Source: Gammaproteobacteria bacterium
GTDB taxonomy: Bacteria; Pseudomonadota; Gammaproteobacteria; Arenicellales; UBA868
DNA length: 7,216 nt
Assembly (NCBI GenBank): GCA_003529705.1
Contig: DPVA01000072.1
Location: 1 to 7,216, forward strand
Direction: 5' to 3'
The position numbers were made by a program, and so were the translations under genes. This document shows, piece after piece, positions 1 to 6,994 of the stretch. A model generated the notes under the pieces. It did not search any database. It worked only from the letters and a program-made list of their open reading frames with translations, and was not told where the DNA came from. Within the stretch, counting starts at the first letter, position 1. Each line of letters begins with the position of its first letter.

Positions 1-744
1 TGGGGCATGCTCTACGATGCGTCCGAGGTACATGATGGCTACGTGATCCGAGAGGTGACGTACCACGCTCAAGTCATGGCTGATAAAGAGGTACGTCAGG
101 TCTAGCTCTTCACGAAGATCCATGAACAGGTTGAGTATCTGGGCCTGTATTGAGACATCCAGCGATGCGACGGCCTCATCACAGACGATAAATTCGGGTC
201 CAACCGCCAGGGCCCGTGCAATACCGATACGCTGTCTTTGTCCCCCCGAAAACTGGTGGGGGTAACGGTGTTTGAAATTGGGGTCCAGCCCCACCCGTTC
301 CATCACTTCGTTGAGTTTCGTATCGATCTCCGACGATGCCCATAAACCGTGGATTCGAGGCGCCTCCGCAATGATCTGACCGACTTTCTGCCTGGGGTTC
401 AGTGAACTGAAAGGGTCCTGGAAGATCATCTGAACCGCAAGGGTATAGTCAACTTTGTCAGACGGCTGGAGATCGGACACTACCCGGCCGCCGTATGACA
501 CCGTCCCCTGGCTTGGCGGGTAGATCCCTGAAACGATGCGTCCAAGCGTTGATTTGCCGCAGCCTGATTCCCCGACGAGCCCGAGTACTGAACCTGAATG
601 AACCGAAAGACTGACATTTTCTACAGCATGAACAGTTTCTTCGCTCACACTGAGACCCATCCTGCGGGCGATCTTAGCGGTTACATCCAGTTTCTTGGTG
701 AACTGTTTGGAAACGTCGCGAAGCTCGACTAATGGACTATTCAT
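1..744 (-). CDS. DppF/OppF-type ABC transporter ATPase, 3' end cut by window edge
   Basis: This is the second nucleotide-binding subunit of the peptide-type ABC importer, acting on the cytoplasmic face of the membrane. The frame is open from ATG 744 to base 1, giving 248 residues. Family members have about 320-330, so the C-terminal oligopeptide-transporter tail is outside the window. Visible motifs are Walker A GESGCGKST (58-66), Q-loop Q109 in the FQDP motif, signature FSGGQRQR (165-172), Walker B ending in DEAVA (D189, E190) and the switch histidine H223 in ISHDLS. All catalytic residues are present, so it should be an active ATPase. DEAVA replaces the commoner DEPTS/DEPVS; I recall this variant in related proteobacterial transporters. 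Residues about 16-40 form an N-terminal insert between the first strand and the VHAVENVSL segment. The start lies 3 bases after the upstream ATPase stop (TGA AAA ATG) with only a weak GGTGA Shine-Dalgarno-like element, which suggests translational coupling. Substrate unknown. Confidence 0.95.
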   Translation of the reverse strand, partial: MNSPLVELRDVSKQFTKKLDVTAKIARRMGLSVSEETVHAVENVSLSVHSGSVLGLVGESGCGKSTLGRIVSGIYPPSQGTVSYGGRVVSDLQPSDKVDYTLAVQMIFQDPFSSLNPRQKVGQIIAEAPRIHGLWASSEIDTKLNEVMERVGLDPNFKHRYPHQFSGGQRQRIGIARALAVGPEFIVCDEAVASLDVSIQAQILNLFMDLREELDLTYLFISHDLSVVRHLSDHVAIMYLGRIVEHAP

Positions 745-747
745 TTT

Positions 748-1719
748 TCAGTTCACCAAGGGGTAGTGACACCGAATCTGTCGATCATCCGTTGCCTGGA
801 CCAGCGCAGGTTCATCGGCACACTTCTGCTTCGCGTATACACAGCGCTCCATGAAACGGCAACCCGGATCCGGGTTGATCATGGTGGGCATTACACCGGG
901 TATCTGGGCCAGGCGTTGACCCGTCGAGTTACGGTTGGGTACGGACTGGATCAGCCCTTTCGTATAGGGGTGCGTTGGACGATCGAGCACATCATCGATC
1001 GGACCCTGCTCGACTAAGGTACCGGCATACATGACACAAATCCGGTCGGCAAGCGCGGATATCACCGATAAATCATGTGTGATCCAGATGATGGATACGC
1101 TGTGTTTTTGCCTAAGTTTCTGCATTTCATAGAGGATCTGGGCCTGAATCGTGACATCGAGTGCAGTTGTCGGTTCGTCGGCAATAATGATATCTGGTGC
1201 ATGAAGCATGGAGATCGCGATCACAACTCGCTGCCGCATCCCTCCCGAGAACTGATGGGGATAGGCGCGAAGCCTTTCGTCCGGTGAAGAAATCCCCACC
1301 ATGCCCAGCGCGTCCCGTGCCCGCTGACGGGCAGACTCTCGGCTGACGGCTTCGTGGGCAAGAATGGCTTCGATCATTTGCGTATCAATTCGCAGCAGGG
1401 GGTTCAGCGTCATCATCGGATCCTGAAAAATCATTGCGATCTCACGGCCACGAAGTCGCTTGTACCGTTTGTCACCGGCGTTGATCAGGTCTTCACCTTT
1501 GAACTGAATTTGCCCTCCGTGTATTTTGCCGGGCTCATCGATCAACCCCATAATGGAGAACCCAGTGACGGATTTCCCCGATCCGGATTCCCCGACGAGG
1601 CCAAGAATTTCACCTTTCTGTAAATCGAAACTGACATCGTCGACAGCTCTGACCTCACCTGCCTGGGTCTGGAAACGGGTGTCCAGGTTTCGCACGGAAA
1701 GTACCTGGCTATCCGTCAT
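748..1719 (-). CDS. DppD/OppD-type ABC transporter ATPase
   Basis: This is the first ATP-hydrolysing subunit of the peptide-type importer, pairing with the DppF-like protein encoded just downstream. It has 323 residues, the usual length. Motifs are Walker A GESGSGKS (43-50), Q-loop Q99, signature FSGGMRQR (157-164), Walker B IIIADEPTT (D181, E182) and switch H215 in WITHDLS. The C-terminal oligo_HPY region contains four cysteines, C287, C293, C300 and C317 (CX5CX6CX16C). In DppD/OppD-type proteins this pattern is known to hold an iron-sulfur cluster. The start codon overlaps the permease stop as ATGA, and GAGG lies 8 bases upstream inside the permease gene (1728-1731), supporting this start. 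Which peptide or related solute is moved cannot be told from the ATPase. Confidence 0.97.
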   Translation of the reverse strand: MTDSQVLSVRNLDTRFQTQAGEVRAVDDVSFDLQKGEILGLVGESGSGKSVTGFSIMGLIDEPGKIHGGQIQFKGEDLINAGDKRYKRLRGREIAMIFQDPMMTLNPLLRIDTQMIEAILAHEAVSRESARQRARDALGMVGISSPDERLRAYPHQFSGGMRQRVVIAISMLHAPDIIIADEPTTALDVTIQAQILYEMQKLRQKHSVSIIWITHDLSVISALADRICVMYAGTLVEQGPIDDVLDRPTHPYTKGLIQSVPNRNSTGQRLAQIPGVMPTMINPDPGCRFMERCVYAKQKCADEPALVQATDDRQIRCHYPLVN

Positions 1720-3023
1720 CGGCGCAGCCTCGGATTAAGAATGTCACGCAACCGATCCCCGACAAGATTAATGGCAAAGACCGTTATCAGCAGTGCTATG
1801 CCGGGCAGAATGCTGATCCATGGATACCCTGACAGAAGATAATCAAAACCGTTTGCAATCAACAGACCGAGTGATGGCTTGGTAATTGGCAGGCCCAGCC
1901 CGAGGAAGCTGAGCGTAGCTTCTAGGGATATTGCCCCGGCGACCTCAAGCGTTGCGATAACAATCAACGAGGGCAAGCAGTTCGGCAGTATATGGGCCAG
2001 TATCACACGGGGGGCACTCAGGCCAAGGCACTGTGCCGATTCCACGTATTCTTTACGACGCTCAGTAAGCGCAACGCCCCGCGCTGTTCGCGCATACAAC
2101 GCCCATTGGACAATCACGAGGGCGAGCATCACATTGAAAACGCCTTTACCCAGGATAGCCAGAAGAATCAGCGCGATTAGGATGGTTGGAAAGCTGAGTT
2201 GGAGGTCCACCAGTCTCATAATGAGGGTATCGGTCCGACCGCCATAGTAAGCCGCACACAGCCCGAGAATCGTGCCAATAGTCAGTGCGATTACGACACT
2301 TGAAAGCGCAACACTCAAACTGATCCTAAGCCCATAGAAGATTCCGCTGAGCATGTCCCGTCCCTGGTCATCCGTGCCAAGCCAGTAGGTAATCAGTTTC
2401 TTCTGAGGACCCCCCGTCATTGCCACCCGAAACTGGCCGACATCGGCGGATGTTTTGGGTAAGATAAGAATCAGTTCCCGGGCATCATCTGGAGATACTC
2501 TCCAGATATTTCTGAATTTGTCCTTTTTACCCACCGACAATGTACTGCCCCTCGGCAATCTTTCAAGGTTGACCGTTTTCAGCGGATCCAGATTGCCGTT
2601 GGGGGTCGGAGTAACTCTGACTATCCAATGATAAGAGCTGTCCGCGTGGGGTTCGAGAACAATCGTAGCGGCATCAGGTGATGTATCACTACTTCGGCCC
2701 GTAGGTGTGACAGATGCTTTCGGTACACTGGAATCCTTCAGCCCTGCAAGTGATACCTTCAGACTAAGTGTTGCCAACTTGGAGAGTTTGGGGGAGCCGG
2801 GCTTAAGTCGTCCATCCTTGATGTCAATTACCCGCAGGTCGTAAGGATCCTGCGGGGAAATCAAAGGAGCGGTAATCGCAATGATGACTATCGTCAGTAG
2901 TACGCAAAGCGCGGCTACAGCGACCGGACTTTTGAAAAACTGCTGCCGGACATCCCGGAACGGAGAAATGGTTTCCGTACCCGACGCCATGCTCCCCACT
3001 TCGGATTTGTTTTGGGCGCTCAT
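1716..3023 (-). CDS. DppC-type ABC permease with large periplasmic insertion
   Basis: This inner-membrane permease subunit should form the transport channel together with the DppB-like protein. It has 435 residues, about 130 more than usual for DppC/OppC (around 300). A cytoplasmic N-terminus of about 32 residues is followed by TM1 (about 33-54), the conserved ISPQDPYDL stretch, a long soluble insertion (about 78-207), and then the conserved YWLGTDDQGRDMLSGI motif (213-228). The BPD_transp_1 core follows, with helices from about 232 onward. Its EAA-type coupling loop is at about 326-345 (EYVESAQCLGL, then HILPN), and the last helix is at about 403-423. The reading frame is continuous through the insertion and the core motifs are intact, so this is not a frameshift artefact. 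The start lies 2 bases after the DppB-like stop with no Shine-Dalgarno sequence, so it is probably coupled to translation of that gene. Confidence 0.95.
   Translation of the reverse strand: MSAQNKSEVGSMASGTETISPFRDVRQQFFKSPVAVAALCVLLTIVIIAITAPLISPQDPYDLRVIDIKDGRLKPGSPKLSKLATLSLKVSLAGLKDSSVPKASVTPTGRSSDTSPDAATIVLEPHADSSYHWIVRVTPTPNGNLDPLKTVNLERLPRGSTLSVGKKDKFRNIWRVSPDDARELILILPKTSADVGQFRVAMTGGPQKKLITYWLGTDDQGRDMLSGIFYGLRISLSVALSSVVIALTIGTILGLCAAYYGGRTDTLIMRLVDLQLSFPTILIALILLAILGKGVFNVMLALVIVQWALYARTARGVALTERRKEYVESAQCLGLSAPRVILAHILPNCLPSLIVIATLEVAGAISLEATLSFLGLGLPITKPSLGLLIANGFDYLLSGYPWISILPGIALLITVFAINLVGDRLRDILNPRLRR
2403..2792 (-). other. Extra periplasmic domain inserted in the DppC-type permease
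   Basis: Residues about 78-207 of the permease lie between TM1 and the WLGTD motif, where ordinary DppC/OppC proteins have only a short loop. Topology (cytoplasmic N-terminus, one helix crossed) places the segment in the periplasm. The first half is rich in Ser, Thr, Pro and Lys. The second half has alternating hydrophobic stretches such as YHWIVRVTP, NIWRVSP and ELILILP that look like beta strands. I do not recognise the fold. It might contact the binding protein or gate the channel, but that is inference. The boundaries are approximate. Confidence 0.75.
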
Positions 3024-3025
3024 GA

Positions 3026-4009
3026 TCAGGAGGAATGTTTATCGCTGTCCAAACGGATTCTGGGATCAATCACTGAGTACAGCAGGTCAACGATCAGGTT
3101 GATTGTTATGAACAGAAGCACCACGATTACCAGATAGGCAAGAATAACCGGCCGGTCGAGAATATAGACAGAATCAATGATAAGTTTGCCCATACCCGGC
3201 CAGGAGAATATGGTTTCAGTTACTACTGAATAAGCGATCAGGTTACCGAACTGGAGACCAACGACCGTGATCAGGATCACCAACGTATTCTTGAAAATAT
3301 GAACATAGACGATACGCTTTCGGCGAAGACCCTTGGCCCGTGCAAACTTCACGTAATCCAGAAGGGCGATCTCACGCACGTTAGCCCGAATGAGCCGAAT
3401 AATCAGCGTGCATTGCGCGAGCGCTAGGTTGATAGCCGGCGTGATGATGTGTGACCAACCGTCAGCCGTCCACAGACTTGTCGTAATACCCATCACAGTC
3501 TTGATTTCGCCGCGCCCGCCGGAGGGAAGCCAGGCTAAGCTAACGGCAAGCACGAAGATCAGCATGATGCCCTGCCAGAAATTTGGAATGCTGACGCCGA
3601 CGATAGAAGCCCCCATGATGGTCTTGGATGCGGTCCTCTCCGGATGAAGGCCGGCATACATGCCGAGTGGAATTCCGACAATCAGGGCCATCAGCATAGC
3701 CACGGTCACCAGTTCTATTGTGGCTGGCATCCGTTGAAGAACTAGCTTAAGCGCAGGTTCGCTGAATGCGAACGATCGTCCGAGGTCACCCTGGACAAGT
3801 TTGGAGAGGTAGATGAGAAACTGTTCCCAAAGCGGCTTATCAAGACCCAGAATCTTCACCATCCGTTCGAACTGATCCTGATCCGCTTCCGTTGAAACGA
3901 GGATATCGACCGGGTTGCCGATTACATAGATACCGACGAAGACCAGAGCAGTAACAACGAAGATCACACCTATGCTCTGCAAGAGCCGTCTAAGGATATA
4001 CAGGGTCAT
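3026..4009 (-). CDS. DppB/OppB-type ABC permease
   Basis: This inner-membrane channel subunit of the importer has 327 residues, the normal length. The N-terminus MTLYILRRLLQSIGVIFVV is the classic DppB opening: a first helix at about 10-30 after a short positive cytoplasmic end. The periplasmic loop with LDKPLWEQFLIYLSKLVQGDLGRSF and the PATIEL motif (95-100) are typical of the family. The EAA coupling loop is at about 212-231 (REIALLDYVKFARAKGL), followed by FSWPGMGKL (268-276) and a final helix at about 287-310. The gene follows the binding-protein gene after 94 bases that contain a stem-loop. No Shine-Dalgarno sequence is visible before ATG 4009, but the N-terminal match to the family supports the start. 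It pairs with the DppC-like protein encoded 2 bases downstream. Confidence 0.96.
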   Translation of the reverse strand: MTLYILRRLLQSIGVIFVVTALVFVGIYVIGNPVDILVSTEADQDQFERMVKILGLDKPLWEQFLIYLSKLVQGDLGRSFAFSEPALKLVLQRMPATIELVTVAMLMALIVGIPLGMYAGLHPERTASKTIMGASIVGVSIPNFWQGIMLIFVLAVSLAWLPSGGRGEIKTVMGITTSLWTADGWSHIITPAINLALAQCTLIIRLIRANVREIALLDYVKFARAKGLRRKRIVYVHIFKNTLVILITVVGLQFGNLIAYSVVTETIFSWPGMGKLIIDSVYILDRPVILAYLVIVVLLFITINLIVDLLYSVIDPRIRLDSDKHSS

Positions 4010-4055
4010 GAGCTAGTAGACACTGTACAACGTGGTCGAAACTGACAAAGAATGA

Positions 4056-4084
4056 GCCTGGGCAATGCGGCGCACTGCCCAGGC
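4056..4084 (-). promoter_or_regulatory. Stem-loop between binding-protein and permease genes
   Basis: On the transcribed (minus) strand, arms GCCTGGGCA and TGCCCAGGC (9 bp, perfect) enclose a G-U wobble pair and 3 further pairs around a GCC loop. That makes a 13-bp GC-rich stem within 29 bases. It begins 19 bases after the stop codon of the binding-protein gene. The 3' tail (TCATTCTTTGTC) is only mildly U-rich, so it is not a clear intrinsic terminator. Stem-loops here are known in other ABC operons to protect the binding-protein mRNA or to attenuate transcription into the membrane genes. Either role would yield more binding protein than permease. Confidence 0.75.
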
Positions 4085-4103
4085 CAGGAGTTATGGCAAT
4101 GAT

Positions 4104-5654
4104 TTACTTTTTATTCACATACTCAGCAAGGGTTGATTCATCAGCCCGAGGCGTGAATTCCAATCCCGTTCGAGAAGCCCAACAGGCCACCTGATAATGA
4201 GTCGGAATGATTGGAACATCTGCCATAGCGACCGCGACAGATTCCTTAAGCAACCGGTCATATTTCTCCATGTCGACAGTACCCAGAGCGCCCTCAATCA
4301 ACCGATTGAATTCGGGATTCTCCCAACGCCCATAGTTGTTTCTGACACCCTTTCGCAGAGCAGGCCCTATGACAGAAGACGCCTCTCCAGTCATCGCAGC
4401 CCAGCCAATGAGAGCCATAGTCATCTCATGTTTCCTAAGCTTCCCGTAGTATCCTGAAACAGGCTGGGTCACCACCTCGACATCCACACCTATTCGACTC
4501 AGCATCTGACCGATGGCCTGCGCTTGTTTGTCGTCATTGATATATCGGTCGTTGGTGGCATGAATCGTCAACTTGAACCCATCTCCGTACCCCGCCTCTG
4601 CCATCAGCGCTTTGGCCTTCCCGATATCGTGCTCAGGCATAGGGATATTTGGGTTATGTCCGCCAAACCCTTCGCCTGTGATCTGGTTTGCCGGCACGGC
4701 AAGACCTGTCATGACTTCGTCAACAATGGCGTCACGGTCGATCGCGATGTTAAAAGCCTGTCTTACCCGCAGGTCACGCAGGGGATTCTTGATCTTGCTA
4801 CCGTCTTTAGCTGTGATGTGATCAGCATACTCTCGTGAGACGTCGAGCGACCAGTACATTATTCGCGCGGTTTGATCACAACTGACGTTGATATCTGAAT
4901 TCTCATCCAGATTAGCTACATCGGTCGTTGGCACTGAGGCGATCATATCCACATCGCCACTCAGTAATGCTGCCACACGAGCAGGGCCACTGGTAATCCA
5001 CCGAATGGTGACGTTATCCCACTTTGGCGTGCCGCCCCAGTAGTCCTTGTTCGCTGTATAGGTGATGTGATCACCGGCAACAAATTCGACAAATTTATAG
5101 GGCCCGGTGCCGTAAAGCATTTTCCCATTGTTAAATTCACTGGGATCCGTTTCCAAACCAACCGTGTGGCTGACGATAGGCACAGCAGACAAAGATCTTG
5201 GCAAGAGCGGATACGGTGTTTTTGTGTGAATGTGGACCGTGTGATCATCAACGACGACGACTTTCGCTATCTTCTTTGTTCGACGCTTATATGTCGATGG
5301 CGAATTGGGGACGTTTGGCACAAGTTCATAACTAAAGGCGACGTCTTTAGCTGTGAATGGGGTGTCGTTATGGAATTTAACTCCTTTGCGGAGTTTGAAC
5401 TCCCAGATCAGGGGATCATCAGTCGGACTCCATGATTCCGCCAGACCGGGTGTTGGCCCGAATTTTTCATCCGGTTCTATCAATGAATTAAACACATGTT
5501 TGGCCAGTTCATGATTCGAGTTAAGCGCTTGAGCTAAGGGGTGGAGTGATCGCGGCTCTGTTGCGACTGCTATCGTCAGGTCTGCCGCCCATATTGGGCT
5601 CGACAAGGTGCCGAATAGCGCGACACCAACCAGGGTTTGTTTAAAACGGTTCAT
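4104..5654 (-). CDS. Periplasmic solute-binding protein, SBP_bac_5 (DppA/OppA-like) family
   Basis: This periplasmic receptor captures the solute and delivers it to the DppBC-like permease. It has 516 residues, within the usual 500-540. The N-terminus MNRFKQ with a hydrophobic core to about residue 19 and IWA at 21-23 is a Sec signal peptide; cleavage is likely after A23, giving a mature start ADLTIAV. There is no lipobox cysteine, so it should be a free periplasmic protein. Family landmarks are EPRSLHPL (33-40), LAESW (71-75), WEFKLRKGVKFHNDTPFT (84-101), GTGPYKF (182-188), LRVRQAFNIAIDRDAI (295-310) and the GYGDGFKLTI stretch near 355-364. A Shine-Dalgarno sequence AGGAG lies 8 bases before the ATG. 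The gene sits 66 bases after the metallopeptidase gene. Members bind dipeptides, oligopeptides, opines, glutathione or other compounds, so the ligand is undetermined. Confidence 0.96.
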   Translation of the reverse strand: MNRFKQTLVGVALFGTLSSPIWAADLTIAVATEPRSLHPLAQALNSNHELAKHVFNSLIEPDEKFGPTPGLAESWSPTDDPLIWEFKLRKGVKFHNDTPFTAKDVAFSYELVPNVPNSPSTYKRRTKKIAKVVVVDDHTVHIHTKTPYPLLPRSLSAVPIVSHTVGLETDPSEFNNGKMLYGTGPYKFVEFVAGDHITYTANKDYWGGTPKWDNVTIRWITSGPARVAALLSGDVDMIASVPTTDVANLDENSDINVSCDQTARIMYWSLDVSREYADHITAKDGSKIKNPLRDLRVRQAFNIAIDRDAIVDEVMTGLAVPANQITGEGFGGHNPNIPMPEHDIGKAKALMAEAGYGDGFKLTIHATNDRYINDDKQAQAIGQMLSRIGVDVEVVTQPVSGYYGKLRKHEMTMALIGWAAMTGEASSVIGPALRKGVRNNYGRWENPEFNRLIEGALGTVDMEKYDRLLKESVAVAMADVPIIPTHYQVACWASRTGLEFTPRADESTLAEYVNKK

Positions 5655-5662
5655 CCAAAATT

Positions 5663-5667
5663 CTCCT
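5663..5667 (-). promoter_or_regulatory. Ribosome binding site of the binding-protein gene
   Basis: AGGAG on the minus strand, 8 bases before ATG 5654. The 66-base gap to the upstream gene shows no stem-loop or clear promoter, so the binding-protein gene is probably read from the upstream message. Confidence 0.8.
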
Positions 5668-5720
5668 ATCAGTTATGCAAAGAAAAATATGACTGCTTTC
5701 TCCAAAACACATACCAGACA

Positions 5721-6803
5721 CTAACTTGTGGGAAACCGCTCTAGTGCGATCCCAATGACCTCTTTGCCTCTTTTCCAGACCAGGGATTTCCATTCATCCT
5801 CATCCGGGTACGAAGCATCTTTCACTTCTTGTTTGATCTTTCTACCAAGATCACTATCCAACTCTCCATGTAGATGGAGCCACGAATTGGCAAGCATCAC
5901 TTTGCGCATAGTCTCTCTTTCACGCGTTCCATACTCGAGCCCGACAGCCGCCCATTCCAGGGAGCCGACTAACGGCCGGAATCCCGCAAGAATACTGCCT
6001 TTAGAGCCGGCATAAAGGGATGCGCCGGCAGTGGTGCTGTGAACCTCGTCGCCATACCAGTTATAGAAAAAATCATAGACCGCTTCACCCGGCTTGCTGG
6101 GTGTCATCAATTCACCGTATCCATAAGGCCCGAGACCAGTATGAATATCGATCATCGCAGCACGTTTACTTTTTTTTAGGTAATCACTGCAGATCAACCC
6201 TAGCGTTTTGTTGGACCAGGTGGCTGAAGCCCCGCCATAGTGAATGCTGTCCGCATGCTTGTGCTGGCCCTTGTGCATCGCTTTGCGTACCGGTACCTCG
6301 CCATACTTTTCGTTGAGAGACTGAATAGCTGTAAGGTAGTTCTGGTAGGCGGTATCGTTCCATTCGACAGGAATTAGGTGATCGACAATTTCCTCGAATA
6401 AATCATTCTCGGGGTAGTTCTTGTTTTCGTGGTCGACGAAATTCCTGTTGAGGTCTACGTTGTCTTCATTTTCCCGACGAAGCCAAGCAAAACCATAGGG
6501 ATTGATCGCGTGTACCAGTAAAAGAGCCACATCTCCACTGGGTTTAGGCGCATCCGGATCCAGGAGCAGCCCGATCTGGATTGCCGACCCGGCGAACCCT
6601 TCGACACCATGCGTTGAAGAGGTTACAACAACTACATTCGGTGCATTGTCCGGCCCTATCCAGGTGGTATCCGTGAACAGCGATTCACCGGCCGGCCCAC
6701 GTTCCGGGTTCTCATAACTCCTGACGGCCGCTTTAACATCTAGACAGGCGGACAGAAATTTAGCGCGAGCATCAGAGTATGTAGCAGAGAAATAACTGCT
6801 CAT
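5721..6803 (-). CDS. DUF2817-family M14-like zinc metallopeptidase/deacylase
   Basis: This is a probable cytoplasmic zinc hydrolase of the DUF2817 family, related to M14 carboxypeptidases and to AspA/AstE-type deacylases. It has 360 residues and no signal peptide. The candidate zinc ligands are H65 and E68 in SSTHGVEGFAGS (HxxE) and H221 in MIDIHTGLGPYG. NPYGFAW (101-107), RRENEDNVDLNRNF (109-122) matches the M14 substrate-binding Asn-Arg motif, and E290 in GLEYGTRE is a candidate catalytic glutamate. All expected positions are filled, so it should be active. A strong GGAGG sequence 7 bases before ATG 6803 fixes the start. As first gene of the cluster, upstream of a peptide-type importer, it probably hydrolyses the imported compound. 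The exact bond cut (peptide, N-acyl or amide) is not shown by the sequence. Confidence 0.9.
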   Translation of the reverse strand: MSSYFSATYSDARAKFLSACLDVKAAVRSYENPERGPAGESLFTDTTWIGPDNAPNVVVVTSSTHGVEGFAGSAIQIGLLLDPDAPKPSGDVALLLVHAINPYGFAWLRRENEDNVDLNRNFVDHENKNYPENDLFEEIVDHLIPVEWNDTAYQNYLTAIQSLNEKYGEVPVRKAMHKGQHKHADSIHYGGASATWSNKTLGLICSDYLKKSKRAAMIDIHTGLGPYGYGELMTPSKPGEAVYDFFYNWYGDEVHSTTAGASLYAGSKGSILAGFRPLVGSLEWAAVGLEYGTRERETMRKVMLANSWLHLHGELDSDLGRKIKQEVKDASYPDEDEWKSLVWKRGKEVIGIALERFPTS

Positions 6804-6810
6804 CCCGTAA

Positions 6811-6815
6811 CCTCC
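6811..6815 (-). promoter_or_regulatory. Strong ribosome binding site of the metallopeptidase gene
   Basis: GGAGG on the minus strand with a 7-base spacer to ATG 6803. It is the best Shine-Dalgarno match in the cluster and consistent with this being the first translated gene. Confidence 0.85.
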
Positions 6816-6839
6816 GTATCCTTTTTATATATTTTCTCC

Positions 6840-6856
6840 TTATGGTACACCTATAA
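6840..6856. promoter_or_regulatory. Candidate operator, imperfect palindrome (repeat copy 1)
   Basis: TTATGGTACACCTATAA: GGT-AC-ACC is symmetric, and outer TTAT and ATAA also match if one base is skipped on one side. The GGT/ACC arrangement resembles sites of FadR-type GntR regulators, but no regulator gene is visible in the window, so this is a weak inference. Confidence 0.35.
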
Positions 6857-6894
6857 CCCCTGTAAGATATAGATGCTATTCATATATTTTCTCG

Positions 6895-6911
6895 TTATGG
6901 TACGCCTATAA
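6895..6911. promoter_or_regulatory. Candidate operator, imperfect palindrome (repeat copy 2)
   Basis: TTATGGTACGCCTATAA: the same 17-mer as in copy 1 with one change (A to G at 6904) that slightly weakens its symmetry. The centres of the two sites are 55 bp apart, a little over five helical turns, so bound proteins could face roughly the same side of the DNA. Confidence 0.35.
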
Positions 6912-6945
6912 CCCCTGAAAGATATAAATGCCATGGGCGCTCGTA

Positions 6946-6955
6946 AAGATATCTT
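6946..6955. promoter_or_regulatory. 10-bp perfect palindrome in the intergenic region
   Basis: AAGATATCTT, lying between the tandem repeat and the divergent transporter gene. With one extra base on one side it extends to CG...CG flanks. It could be a regulator site, but short AT-rich palindromes arise by chance, so support is weak. Confidence 0.25.
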
Positions 6956-6994
6956 CGCCCCAGGTGTTCAGAAGCCTCTCTATAGACGGATATT

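Larger units (their letters stand above)
6827..6931. repeat. Two tandem copies of a 50-bp repeat (period 55 bp) in the divergent control region
   Basis: Copy 1 spans 6827-6876 and copy 2 spans 6882-6931. They differ at 4 of 50 positions (6839/6894, 6849/6904, 6863/6918, 6872/6927) and are separated by 5 bases. The repeat lies entirely between the metallopeptidase gene and the divergent transporter gene, close to the metallopeptidase start. It does not code for a protein of note. Possible roles are paired regulator sites or a duplicated leader: on the minus strand copy 1 carries AAGGAG, which is AACGAG in copy 2. No good -35/-10 pair was found inside it. Confidence 0.9.

Noticed and set aside
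185..193. DEAVA Walker B variant as a sign of a degenerate ATP site (residues 189-193 of the DppF-type protein, about bases 166-180)
   Set aside because: The Asp and catalytic Glu are both kept and every other ATPase motif is intact. The variant is also familiar from related transporters, so the site is probably active.
1879..2247. 122-codon plus-strand open frame opposite the DppC-type permease
   Set aside because: Arg/Ser/Thr-rich composition typical of a shadow frame, overlapping a well-supported membrane protein gene.
4045..4084. Stem-loop called as a full intrinsic terminator
   Set aside because: The tail after the stem is interrupted (TCATTCTTTGTC) with no continuous U run, and the remaining transporter genes downstream need the message. 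A partial or stabilising role fits better.
5067..5435. 122-codon open frame on the plus strand opposite the binding-protein gene
   Set aside because: It is antisense to a clearly coding gene with strong family motifs, has no ribosome binding site that I can see and no recognisable protein features. The other plus-strand frames opposite the cluster are rejected for the same reason.
6851..6883. Ten-codon minus-strand open frame (ATG AAT AGC ... TAG) starting in the tandem repeat, possible leader peptide
   Set aside because: Only a weak Shine-Dalgarno-like element precedes it, there is no run of regulatory codons and no attenuator stem-loop after it. Chance occurrence is likely.
6827..6931. Two repeat units considered as a short CRISPR array
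   Set aside because: Only two copies, the separating sequence is 5 bases, and there are no cas genes. The layout is a plain tandem duplication.
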